DNA of 64,000 bases from Harmothoe impar (lineage: Eukaryota > Annelida > Polychaeta > Phyllodocida > Polynoidae), in contig OX381707.1 in assembly GCA_947462335.1 (NCBI GenBank), forward strand, positions 20,524,404 through 20,588,403. The letters are read 5' to 3'. The position numbers and the translations under genes are program-made. Shown one piece after another: positions 1 through 56,516 of the stretch. A model generated the notes under the pieces. It was not told the origin of the DNA. It made no database searches and was given only the letters and a program-made list of their open reading frames with translations. Position 1 is the first letter of the stretch. Each line of letters starts with the position of its first letter.

Positions 1-672
1 TGCACCCCTCTAAAAGGGGGATGGTAACTCTGGAGGAGAGAGTAGTAATTGGGTAAAAAAAGGTTTTAATGATAGAATGTAAGAAATAGAACTATCACGT
101 CTGCTTTACATGTTGCATCAGAAAATTAAGATACAAACACTATGGTTCCCGAAATGGTGGTTTATCTGTAAGGAATCTGGAGGCGGTAAACTGAATTTAG
201 AAGGTACATGGTTTTGTGGCTGCTGTTTTTAGGTGGGCGGTAGTTTAAAAGGGCAGTCGGTTGGTACCGTCATAGAGTGAGTAGCCCCCGGAGTATCACT
301 GCCATAGTTGCCAACACCTAGCCATGCCACATGGATGCAAAAACTGCCACACCTTAGAAAACGTTTTTTTATGTTCTTAAATTATGTAAAAATTAATTAG
401 GAGTTCATCTCATAGAGCTTTTGTTTTGTTTGGATAATACATCAATCACACTAATGGGCAATGTAAGTTCTTTGCACTTTGATATTGAGATGTGTCATGA
501 GAATGTATCAGTACTGTTGGGAATGCATTTGGTACCAGTTATATATGCTGCACAACTTATGTAAGTATGCTGCAGTATTAAACAGCAGTTTACGGACCAT
601 GCAGTCATAATTAAGTCAATCACGTTGGAGCGCCATGACCCCTTGGCCTTGATCTTATCATTGTGACAACCC

Positions 673-776
673 AGCTAACAAAAACACGTTATTTTACGTC
701 AAAATAACGTTTTACCACAATAAGGAACCATAGAGAAACGTTATATAACGTCGTATAACGGGTTTTCTTGTTAGCT
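673..776. repeat. MITE-like inverted repeat, about 104 bp
   Basis: Ends AGCTAACAAAAACACGTTAT and ATAACGGGTTTTCTTGTTAGCT-like are inverted copies; the interior is ACGTTAT-rich. A partial copy of the left end (AGCTAACAAAAATACGTTAT) lies near 47738, just after exon 16 of IR25a. Confidence 0.65.
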
Positions 777-2129
777 AGGAACCCCTTTCCCAACTCCTCT
801 TTAACAAAACAAAGACAAAGAAAAGGATTTAAAGGGGAAAATGGGAAACCAAAGGCAATAGATATACCTCATTTTGACGTAGCATCCAGCTACAAAGGTG
901 ACCATCTAGTCCTACAGGTGGAAAGGTAGTATGGGGGACTTTGTTGTCACAGAGGCTGGATCAATATAATGTCAGAACTGTCCCCTCCTAGCACAATATA
1001 TCAGAGGGGCCGGACACAGTAGGCTACACGCAGTTACGTCATTGTACGTCATTGTCACAGGGCATGCACTGGCTGGTCTGCTGATGGGATCAGCTAACGG
1101 TGCATCCATTTGACATGGAATCCCCTCTGGATGTGACGTCATTTGATTGTAGTGCAGTGATGGTGTACCATGCTGACCCTTCGGGAGTGCATCACGTATA
1201 CCCCAGTAGGGAAGATTACACAGGTGAGTTACTCACTGCATTCATACACCCCATGACACTATATGAAACAGGGTGCATTACACACTATGCCGTCGATTGA
1301 GATTAAGCATGTGGTTGAGTATCAAGGCTGGTGACTTGATGGTAAGCTGGTGCTAGAATCTATACAATGTCTACAGTGGCTGTTGAGTCATGCATTGTTG
1401 ACATTGTTTGGGTTAGGGTTATGGTCATGCCTATATGTGTGCATAATGCATTAGGAGAGCATGACCGTGAGATGGGCACTCCCGGTGCGCACTCTAGTCC
1501 ACACTGTTAAATGTAGCTCAGCAGTGGAACCTACTGTAGTTTCATTGTACTACAGTGTACTTGGGCAGTAGAATATACTGTTGGTTTGCAGTATAAATGG
1601 ACGTATATTGGGGTTCACTATTTACAGTGTCTGGACCTCTATAGACCTTTGCCTATGGCAAGGTATCTGTTATGGAATGAACCATTTATTTTCTACCATC
1701 TTGTACTTATTATACATTTAGTATACACGTGAGATTGTGATCCATTAGATCATGTGAATATTGCCTTAGTGTCCATCTCCCTACTCAACTCTACCTGTGA
1801 GCTGGTATTTCACTTCAACAGTCTAGGCCAGCCTTTTGATGTCCGGTTGGTTGTTTTTTCATTGATCAAAAAATCAATGACCATCAAACCTCTTTTATGA
1901 AGCGGCATTACAAAATACAGAGGTGATCACACTGATACATGTCGATAGGATCTTTACTCTCACCAACCAACATTCTAGACACTCGCGTAGATTATACATT
2001 TGAAGTTAATGATATGGCGGAACCATTGTGACTTCACAGTGGTCTCTATGGTACCATGTGGCGCATCTCTCCCTCCTTTAATAGATGAGGCCAAAAGAAT
2101 GTGTGTTTAAGGTTACATAGTCTGAAATT

Positions 2130-2520
2130 CTAGGTAGGGTAGGTCAGATTTCTTTTTGTTTTTTTTCCACTTTGGCCTGAACGAAAGTGGAAAAAAGTGG
2201 GGAAAAAAGTGGAAAAAGTGAACAGTAGCAAAATTGACTTGCAAACTTCAGCGCTCACCCACCAACAGTAGTGTCAACTCGTGAACTATCAAATCGGTTC
2301 TGAAATAGCCCAAAAAATACTTGAAATATTTTTTCCAAATTAGATAACAATTCCTAGGGTTCCCCTTTTTCACTAGGTAGACTCGTGGACTATCAAATCG
2401 ACTCTGAAGTAGCCTAAAAATTACTTGAAATTTTTTTCTTTTTTTCAAAATTGGTTAAAATTTTCTAGGGTCGGCCCTGTTTTGCTAGGTAGGGTCGGGT
2501 AATCATTTTTGTCGGCCTAA
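2130..2520. repeat. Member of the GGCCAAA/CCCGACCCTACCTAG repeat family
   Basis: Contains AGGTAGGGTAGGTCAG at one side and GGGTCGGCCCTGTTTTGC at the other, the inverse of sequence found at 32432-32750 and 46613-46870. It is probably a non-autonomous DNA element; the ends are degraded here. Confidence 0.5.
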
Positions 2521-3427
2521 TGATGCATGATTCCACCACTAGGGAGAGAGTTCCATACCAATATGTCCTCCATCAGTCAAGAGTCTGCGTCAGGATGGTG
2601 GCTCCAGAGGGGTCAAAAGCGACCCGGCGACCTGGGCTGTTTTCCAGGCGACTTGGCGACCTGGTGCACTAATTTAAGCGACCTGGCGACTTTGGGAGAT
2701 ATTCGGATATAATAAAAGATGGTCTAAAATAGTGACTTTGTGACCTTGGCCCCTTAATTTCGGCGACTTTCCGACCTCCAGGGGGGACCCCTCTGCACCC
2801 CCAGGATGGTGTGGGCTCGGTGCCAGAGTGAAAGGTGATTTGGATGTGCACTGTAGGAACACTGAAGAGTTAGCCCAACTGTAATGATGGATGGTTATGT
2901 TTGTAAGCAAAACTACAGGGAGTGATTGCACAGTATCTATAGTGAGTTGAACATTGTAAAGTTATGTGTTGGTGGCTATGTCCATGTATTAGCAGGAAAT
3001 AATGTTTTTATGCTATGGATGACTAGGCTAACCATACATACAGAGTTAGCCAAGTCACTTCAACAGAGTTAGCTTTATTTCAGGCGGATTCCTCTATTAT
3101 TACATTAATTTAATGAGGCTAGAAATTACCTTCATGGCCACATATATCTAAATTATGATTCTACCAACCATCATGTAAGAAAATCAAGTATTTACATTAA
3201 TAAAAATAGACAAAATCTGTTAAGCATTGTTTGCTCGCCACCCGCCATCTTTGATGGGCTAACTCCAGATTCCAGGCCCAGTGTTCCTACAGTGTTGTGG
3301 ATGGCTTCTTACAAGGTATAGCCGCCGTCTTTATGGGGTGCTCAGTGACATTCTAACGACAAAGGCGAGCACTAAGCATGCAATATACGTGTGTCGAGGC
3401 AGTTTGTACTGGTAGCTGACAGCGGGG

Positions 3428-3757
3428 TTAACCCTTTAAGGGCAGCATAGTGTGGTAAAGCAGTATGCCCTTTTGTCGTTATGATACATACACACAGTAA
3501 AGGCGAGTAACTCACCGTTGCCGTAATCATGCATTATGCCAGCGTTGGCATCCCATTTTTCTCACAGTAACTTTGCATACTGCGTTAATGCGTTATGCTC
3601 ATGGTCATCGTGATACACACATGCAGCCAAGTAACTCGCAACAGGGATACGTGGATGAATCATGACAACCCGTCGGGAGTGTCTCAACCCTATAGGATCG
3701 GCATAATGTCATTATGAAGACAAAGGGCCTAATATGTTAAAGCACTGCGACCCTTAG
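3428..3757. repeat. CCCTTTAAGGG-family MITE, intronic or upstream copy
   Basis: Begins TTAACCCTTTAAGGGCAGCA and closes with TTAAAGCACTGCGACCCTTA-like sequence. The interior has the family's characteristic GAGTAACTCACC and CATCATGAC-type motifs. It belongs to the family that is dense between 53 and 61 kb. Confidence 0.6.
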
Positions 3758-3801
3758 TAAGTTGATACTTTGCTTGCTTTACAGAGAACATCTACTCCAT
3801 C

Positions 3802-49135
<45,334 letters not shown>

Positions 49136-49777
49136 ACTACCATAGCGTCGCGTTTAAGCGCCGGGTTTTAAATAAGCGCCTGTCTTGAATCAGCGCCGGG
49201 GGTGGAGGGGTCTTGAATTTCCCCTCAAGCACTGAAATAGGATGTCAAATAAGCACCTCTCTTATAATGCCAGGGGTATAAAAAGCTCCAAATCTATATG
49301 TGCCTGTACGATATAATTATGTTCATGTTCAAATTCTCACAATTTCGTATTCTACTCTGGATATTACTGAGTAGTTATACATCATCTATGGGCTGATATG
49401 AGATGACCTCATTAATACTGAATTTAAATTGGCTGAGGGCACATATTGAGGTCAATTAGGGCCATGCAATGTTTTCTTTCGAGAATTATTTGATTCCAAA
49501 CTGTACATTGTTGGTCTTCATTGCATGATGCACCTAGTAAAGTATAACTATTCGTCATCAGACACCTGACACTGTTCTTATGTTGCACAAGCCCTACTGA
49601 TGAATTTAGTGGCATTGTGCATAGCCAGTTCGAACTTTGCATATACATGTGAATGGGGCAGAGGTCTCTAGTGGGGTGGTAAGCTTGTGGGGTGACCAGT
49701 GCAATACCTCATCTCCTTCTAGTGAGTCAGGATACATACAGTCCAGTAACGTGAGGTAGCGGTTAATGTCAGGCATG

Positions 49778-49855
49778 GGGTTGTAGCTCAGTGGGAGAGT
49801 ACCCGTTTTGGAGTAGGAGGCCCCTGTTTCGGATCCAGGATTCCGCGACCTTTAC
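49778..49855 (+). repeat. tRNA-derived segment in the IR25a 3' UTR
   Basis: GTAGCTCAGTGGGAGAG is a good A box and GTTTCGGATCCAGG a degraded B-box region. The expected acceptor stem (GGGGTTG against CAACCCC) is absent, so this is not a functional tRNA. Confidence 0.5.
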
Positions 49856-50249
49856 ACAAGTGTGTGTGAGGAGTATGCTGATTGGTCACATAACTTGTTG
49901 CTGATGATCTAGCATGACAGGATTAGAACCAGCGGTGAGTTGATCTTTTGGGACCACAATGGAGACTTTATATATAATCATATGCATTTTCTAATGGTAT
50001 TGCAATTGTTGTATACTTAGGTATGAATATTAACATTTGTGAGATACATCATGCCGTCCAATTCTGACAAAGAACACCCCTTTTCAATCATTCGTATGTG
50101 CACTCTTTATCCAGCGTTGTATATGCATGTACATGTATATAATGATGTATTTATTTCAATCATTGTTTCATTGTATACCATTTGGATAAACTGTCTACTC
50201 AAATTAATTATGAGGAAATTACATCTATTGCTTTAATTGTTTGGGAGTA

Positions 50250-50255
50250 AATAAA
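50250..50255 (+). terminator. Candidate polyadenylation signal AATAAA for IR25a
   Basis: First clean AATAAA on the plus strand after the IR25a stop that is followed by T-rich sequence (GTTCTTTTTATG). Cleavage would fall 10-30 nt downstream. Confidence 0.45.
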
Positions 50256-50593
50256 GTTCTTTTTATGAAATTGGTTTTTAACTGTTCTTATTCCATGCTA
50301 TATCTCTATAGAGAGCCAATTGCTAAGTTAACACTGCCATTCCCCAGATACCAAGCCCAGTGTGAGCCAAAAGTGGGTGATTTCAAGCCATTATTTCTCA
50401 AATTTGTGCCAGGAAATCTTTTAAACTTTTAAAAGATGTTTTTAATCTCTCTGATTTGGCCATTAGAACCAAAATTGTGAACTTTCTTAATGAGTCTGAA
50501 GAATAGAAAGACCGCTGCCTGAATTTGTAAAGCCCATGCAGTTGCTCTCAAATTTTGCTGATCCAACTTTGGAGGAGAAAGTAATCTACGGTT

Positions 50594-50688
50594 TAACCAC
50601 GGCGTAGCAAGAGGAGCCTTTGACCAAGCCACGAGGGAAGTTGCCCCGTCGAGACGGAGTGACTTGGTCAAAGGCTGCGACGTGGTTG
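50594..50688. repeat. Short hairpin element
   Basis: ACCACGGCGTAGC and AGCCTTTGACCAAG at the left are mirrored by CTTGGTCAAAGGCT and GCGACGTGGT at the right, with a short centre. Confidence 0.7.
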
Positions 50689-51020
50689 AATTATTATGCG
50701 GTTCTGAAGACGAACATACAGGATGAAAAATTAAGAAAAAAAATACCGATTTTCTGTGTGAATCATCCCAGCGCATCAATCTTTATAAATGATTTCACAC
50801 TGTGTAGATTGGACTGCCCTGAGTGTTAGAACTCTTGTCTAATTGGGGGTGTTGTTAATATGCGTGCAGGACGTCCATGTTACATTGGATTTTCCTAGAA
50901 CCTTTGTCTCAGGAGTTCTACAGCCTGCGTATAGTTTTACATAATTCTGTTGCTATTAGTTCAATGGTGTAGTCTACAGACTCTTAAAGATCCTCTTCAT
51001 CCTTAGCCGGGTGAATTAGC

Positions 51021-51310
51021 TAAGGGAGTGGTCATCTTTTAACAAAGTGGGGTTGGTGGATTTTCGCGTGAGCGGGTCGAAAACAATTTGGTTCCCCCCC
51101 CCCCCCCCCCATCGGAGGGGACGAAATGTTTTTGGTTCCCCCCTCAGGCAAGTTGAAATTGAGCGCAGCCGACTCCTTTGAGCTATAGTAACGCGCAGGC
51201 TTTTTCGCTAAAATAGGGTGCAATTTTTTTGGTCCCTCCCTCAAGAGGGGTCCACATTTTTTTGGTCCCCCCCCCCCCCCCCCAGTTGTTAAAAAATGAC
51301 CACTCCCTAA
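51021..51310. repeat. Inverted-repeat element with C-rich interior between the convergent genes
   Basis: AAGGGAGTGGTCATCTTTTA and TAAAAAATGACCACTCCCT-like ends are inverted; the interior has poly-C/G runs. A diverged relative lies near 12540-12830. Confidence 0.75.
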
Positions 51311-53070
51311 CTTGAGTTACCGTAGTCTTTATGGCCTCTGCTGGATACCTGTGTTACTGTTCCCCGAGGTAATGACGACAAAGAGACACAGTGTATGATT
51401 GTTCTGCTTTATTAAGCGCATAAAGCCACCTGTTGTTGGATATGTACATCAAGAGACATTTCATCATCATTAAAATGCCTCGGATCCCAGCCTAATGATC
51501 TCAGGACAGTTCTATACAGCCAATCTAGGATGTCTCTGCATGATTTGCAACAAAAACTCATTATATCTCCAGTATTCCACTATATACCATCGATCATGGG
51601 CTTTTCAAATGCACGTGTTACATAATACAGAATTATTGCACCACTTTTAACACAAGTATGTTATCATAATAAATGCTTTACAATGAAAATTATTCAGTCT
51701 TTTTTTAATTAAAGAAAAATAATCATTCATAAACCAAAGTTGTAATATAAATGGGAATATTTCTTTCCACAATTTGAGATCGAAACTTTCAAGGATATTA
51801 GCTTCACGGAAATGTGTAATCCCTCTTAATAAACACAAGTACACTCACGTGGGCATTAAAACGTGCCGGATAATATTTTTAAATATGTTATGTCATTTTT
51901 AATAGTATTAGGCACACTTCTGCTATATACTATAGCACTTGCTCACATGTTTCCATAACTCTGGTTTTCAATTCAAAGCAAGTGAAATTAAACTTTGAAT
52001 ATATATGACATTAATCCGAAACATACATGATTATGCCTATGTTGAACTTGTGCATGTTAAACATACATGGTGAAACAATTAGCCTCCTGAAAGCAAGGCT
52101 CTAAAAGCAGGTCATATAATATATGTTTTGGATAAAGCCCTGACTATCTAATTACTACCTTGCATGAATTCTGAAATCTCATTTCATCTCATCAATACCT
52201 TTCTACTTTGTAACCCAATGGACATTTTCTGCTTTTTCTTTAAACTTTATTGAAAAACTTCATGTACAATACTCATGTGGATGACATAGCCATTTATTCT
52301 AATTAAAGACCAGCAAACTGTTTCTGTATAGTTAGGGGTGCTGGCGGCAGAAGGGCAATGCGCCCAAGCTAGTTTTCGCCTGTAAAAAGGTGATTTAATC
52401 CAATAAATCTACGTCAAAAAAAAAATCTTGACATAATGTATAATAGATCTTGGGTTCACCTATGAGGCAGATTTAGGGAGGGGCGGACCAGACGTACTAC
52501 ATCCCTCCTTTTTGACCCAAATTTCTTCTCTTTTTTTCACTGCAAATATGTTTTAGGATTTTTTTCTCAATATTTCAAAAAGATCCTGGATCCAGCCCTG
52601 TCACTGACCTATTGTTTCCGTTATTTCACCATAATGCATGCCACATGAACATGCCATCTATACATACATTGATATGATAAGCATGACCATGAGCTAGAAC
52701 TTGTGTAACCCATTATTCTTTGTCGTGATGAGTTCTTATAATATTATATAGACAAAGATGTTTGAATTTAAGACATTTGCAAATTAATGCTAATGAAACA
52801 AGATAGCCTACACTTAGCCTCAAATAATACTTGTCATTATTGCTATTGTACAAAATGAAGGGAAAGTTTTATTAATATCAAAAATAGCTATAAGACCTTC
52901 CCTGAAAATAATTTTTGTACTAGCATTCTGAGTTCCTTTTCAGCAATTACTTTTACTTATTACCAGAAGTGGTATACCAATAGTGGTGCTTTTTATATCA
53001 ACAACTGGCAACATGATAGACGTATATGTGGAATACTTGTGTAATGAGAGAGAAGTTTAGAGGGAGGGTA

Positions 53071-53180
53071 TTAGCCCTCTGCGGGCGGCATTGCGCTTTA
53101 ATACGCTATCTCTTTTGTAGTCAAGATGCATGAATACAGCACTAGCAAGCACATTAAAGCACCATGCGGCCCTTAAATGA
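53071..53180. repeat. Short CCCTTTAAGGG-family copy
   Basis: TTAGCCCTCTGCGGGCGGCA and AGCACCATGCGGCCCTTAAA are degenerate inverted ends around a reduced interior. Confidence 0.5.
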
Positions 53181-54092
53181 TATTAAGAGCAGGGGCAGCA
53201 TATCCTGGTTTCTTTATGAACACACAATACCAGTCCTATATACTGTAACCTAACAGTAACAAGTGTCATACCATCATGTGTAATAGGATTAATAGGCACT
53301 TGGTGTAGAATCCAACCAAACGCAGTCTTCCCTTACTACCGAAATGCCGCACATCGTTAAGCAAGCATTGCAATGATTCTTTTTGGTCAGGGTGCAGGCG
53401 ATGAATACATCTATATGTATATCCAGTATTCACCGCAGTATTCTCTTAGGATAATAGTTTCTGTGGCTTAAATGTATATGTACAATATACAGGTGGAATC
53501 AAAAAGCACACTTGACTATTTGTTTATATTTTAAGTGTATAAACCATAGCAGACTCTGCTTTTTAACTCATTAACATAAAGACTCCCATTTGACATTTAT
53601 TTAACCTCTTCGTATATGTGTATATATACAGATTATTTCGAATGGTATACATTAATAAGGCTTCTTTAAATGCGCGCTCCCTAGCAAATAAAACGTCAGG
53701 TAATGAAAACCAAAGAAACGTGAGATAACAAAGAAATGGAAGATATACCAGGCTTCCTTTACTATATTCCCAAATGCTTTTAGTCTAGAAGTGCTTGCAT
53801 GTATTGCTGATATAATAAATTATGAAAATGTACCTAATTGCCCCCGTCTCCTCTCAAATCTGCTAGATACTCATTGTCAGAACTATGGGAGTAGAGATGA
53901 CCTATGTTACTGTACAGTCTATAAATTGTCATCCGTGAGTCGATAGCCCGGGGGTAGGCCGGCTTAGTGATACTATGTACATTGTGAATCACTACTCTCA
54001 TCCAGATGTCATCACAACTATTTACAGTTTATGAAACAAGCTTGTACCCATGATAGAGGAGTACAAAGATCTGCTGTACTTCCAATTAGTAG

Positions 54093-54325
54093 TAACCCTT
54101 TAAGGACAGCATAATGCATTAAGGCATCATGTCGTCATGATACAGCAAAGCAGAGCGGGTGATAACTAACCGGCACTGCACTGGTGACCCGTCGGGAGTG
54201 TATCAACCCCATAGGGCCGGCATGATGCCTGCTGAATGCAGCCTGAAGAGTTAATCGCCAAGGTGGTATTAATGCATCATGACGACAAAAGGGTATTAAA
54301 CCACTATGCTGGCCTTAAAGGGTTA
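54093..54325. repeat. CCCTTTAAGGG-family MITE, best-preserved copy
   Basis: Ends TAACCCTTTAAGGACAGCAT and ATGCTGGCCTTAAAGGGTTA are inverted over about 20 bp. The interior contains CGTCGGGAGTGTATCAACCC and CATCATGACGACAAAAGGG. Confidence 0.8.
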
Positions 54326-54520
54326 GATGATAACAGTTATGACCGTCAGAGACACTGCACGAAGTCCCCAGTCTCTACATTTGTACAGCTGGGAAACTGA
54401 ACTGATTCGTTTTCGCTAACCTATCACATTGTAGTGGTACATTTAACCATGTAGAGAATTCCTTTCAATCACAAGTTCTTGCTGGGATAGAGCAATGGAA
54501 GAGGCTAGTTAATCCGCGAT

Positions 54521-54718
54521 TTAACCTTTTGAAGCATCACGCCCCTTATCATCATGATGCATAAATGCAGCTCCACAGGGTAGATACACTCCCAAAGGGT
54601 TGACATGAATGGGTGCAGCCCTGGTGAGTTACTCGCCATGGCGATGAGGGCTGCATTCATGCATCATGACGATAAGGGCAAAGCACTTCAAAGCACTGTG
54701 CGGTCTTTAAATGGTTAA
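54521..54718. repeat. CCCTTTAAGGG-family MITE
   Basis: TTAACCTTTTGAAGCATCAC and GTGCGGTCTTTAAATGGTTA are the inverted ends; the centre has GAGTTACTCGCC and GCTGCATTCATGCATCATG. Confidence 0.75.
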
Positions 54719-55402
54719 CAAAACGTGGTGTTTACTTTGACAAAAAGACCGGTATATGTAATACATGTCATTAGATGTGGAATGATTGAACATCACATAG
54801 TATGACAAAAGGATAATAAAATAGCTTGGCTTTTCCTACCTAAAAGACACAGTTAACTAGGCAAATATAATTTTAAGTTTCTATGGGCCCTATACAGCAT
54901 TGTAATATTATTTTTATAATTATCAAATCTTTCTCGCAGTGTGAAAACTATAACTGTATTTCTTATTTTCTTTAAATCAAATGCAACGTGTTTTTGACAT
55001 CTTGGCAGTGCGTCTTATATATGTTTTCAATAGTCACCCACCAAAACCTAGTTTTTGTTAGCAGTAAAATAGTCACATACCTGCAAATAGTGGTTTTTTT
55101 GTGGTATGACGAGAGTATATACTATATTGCCTATTTCTCAAAATGACAGAGTTTGGCTTCAGGGAAAGATATATATAATGGGGAGTTTAACATATGAATA
55201 ATCAACCACTTTACTCTACCTCCTTTGAAGAAGGTACCTATTTTGTTTCCAGAGTTTATAATATAGATTTCTTACTTTGATGACCACTTATATCGAAATG
55301 TTTTCAAATAGCCTAAGCAGAGTAGTTGCAACATGAAGACATGTCATGTGAGTCTTTTACATTAACAAAGCAGAAGTCAATAACTAATAAGGCAGACACA
55401 AC

Positions 55403-55584
55403 TTAACCCTTTAAGGGCCGCATGGTGCTTTAATGCCTCGATCGCCATGATGCATGACTGCATTCAAGCATCATGCCGAAAGGGTCAGCATCATGCTTGA
55501 ATCCAGCCCTGGCGAACCACTTCAAGCATCATGGTGAGAGAGGATATACTGCATTGATGCATTATGCGGCCTTTAGAGGATTTA
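55403..55584. repeat. CCCTTTAAGGG-family MITE
   Basis: TTAACCCTTTAAGGGCCGCA at the left, ATTATGCGGCCTTTAGAGGA at the right. Confidence 0.75.
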
Positions 55585-55794
55585 TTAATAAACATCAGTA
55601 ACTTTTGTCATGTAATAATACTATATCATATTCTTACTTTCTTCATTCTTTGGCTTTGGAGAAAAGCAACTTCTTCTTTCTTCCTATCTTCAACGTGCTT
55701 GATATAACGCAGGCACTTCAGCACCGACTAACGACAAGAATCCGTCCCCGTCTCACCGACCTCAACCCCTATGTTCATGTGTTTATACATATAT

Positions 55795-56019
55795 CCCCCT
55801 TAAGGCCCATATAGTGTTTCAATGCACTATGCCATTTTGTAGTTATGATACATAGATGCAGCTCTGGTAAGTAATGGGCCAGTGCTGCATTCATCCATTA
55901 TATTGACCCTATGGGGGGTCTCCATGATGCAGCAATGCAGTACCGGCGAGTTACTCGCCAGCACTGCAAATGACAAATGGACATAAGCGATTGAGGTATT
56001 ATGTGGGCATTAAAGAGTT
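55795..56019. repeat. CCCTTTAAGGG-family MITE, degraded
   Basis: CCCCCTTAAGGCCCATATAG and GTATTATGTGGGCATTAAAG are weak inverted ends; the centre has GGCGAGTTACTCGCCAGCAC. Confidence 0.65.
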
Positions 56020-56516
56020 TTCTAAATGAAAATCAAGATATATACAATTCCTAATATGTACATGATCTCCCATTCAAGAACCAACAGGCACAGGGAGTAA
56101 TTTAAGCAACTGGCAATGAAGCCTTCTGATTAAACCAATGACAATTCTTAAAATAATGATTTGACCAAAGACGGAATTAGCAGTCATTTCTCCAGAGAAA
56201 ATACACATAACTAATATAACATGAGTCAATGTTAATAAAAAACCATAACTTTGCACAAAACATATAAATTAAAGAACATCTCAGCCAGACAAGAAATTAT
56301 ATTGTGATCCTTCAGGTTTCCTTTTTTCCCCAAAGATGTGATTCAACCCCCCACCCATCCCCAGCCTTCCCCGACCTCTCCCAACTATTTAATATATTAA
56401 ACATTGCACGATGAGTAGACCAATGGTCCCACCCTTATACCTAACTCACAAACTGACTTGTGCTGATATAATTGACTATCATAGGCTCCTTATTTAACAC
56501 TAAGATGCTAAGCGGT

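Larger units (their letters stand above)
1..3783. other. Upstream flank or 5' UTR intron of IR25a, no gene seen
   Basis: I find no exon with coding character. The region holds a small MITE (673-776), a piece of the CCCTTTAAGGG-type repeat family (about 1090-1290), a longer repeat with AGGGTCGGCCCTGTTTTGC (about 2130-2520), a short run of GGCGACCTGG-type units (2600-2700) and another CCCTTTAAGGG-type repeat (3428-3757). A 5' non-coding exon of IR25a may lie here or further upstream; I could not locate it. Confidence 0.4.
49136..50275 (+). other. Probable IR25a 3' UTR
   Basis: No coding sequence is visible between the IR25a stop and a canonical AATAAA at 50250-50255. The stretch contains a tRNA-derived segment (49778-49855) and AT-rich unique sequence. 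The end near 50275 is inferred from the signal alone. Confidence 0.5.
51408..56516 (-). other. Probable 3' UTR and flank of EXOC6
   Basis: Five kilobases without convincing coding sequence on either strand. The minus strand offers AATAAA signals, for example at about 51409-51414 and 52244-52249, so a long 3' UTR could end there; I cannot decide which is used. Several CCCTTTAAGGG-family MITEs lie in the half nearest the EXOC6 stop codon. Confidence 0.4.
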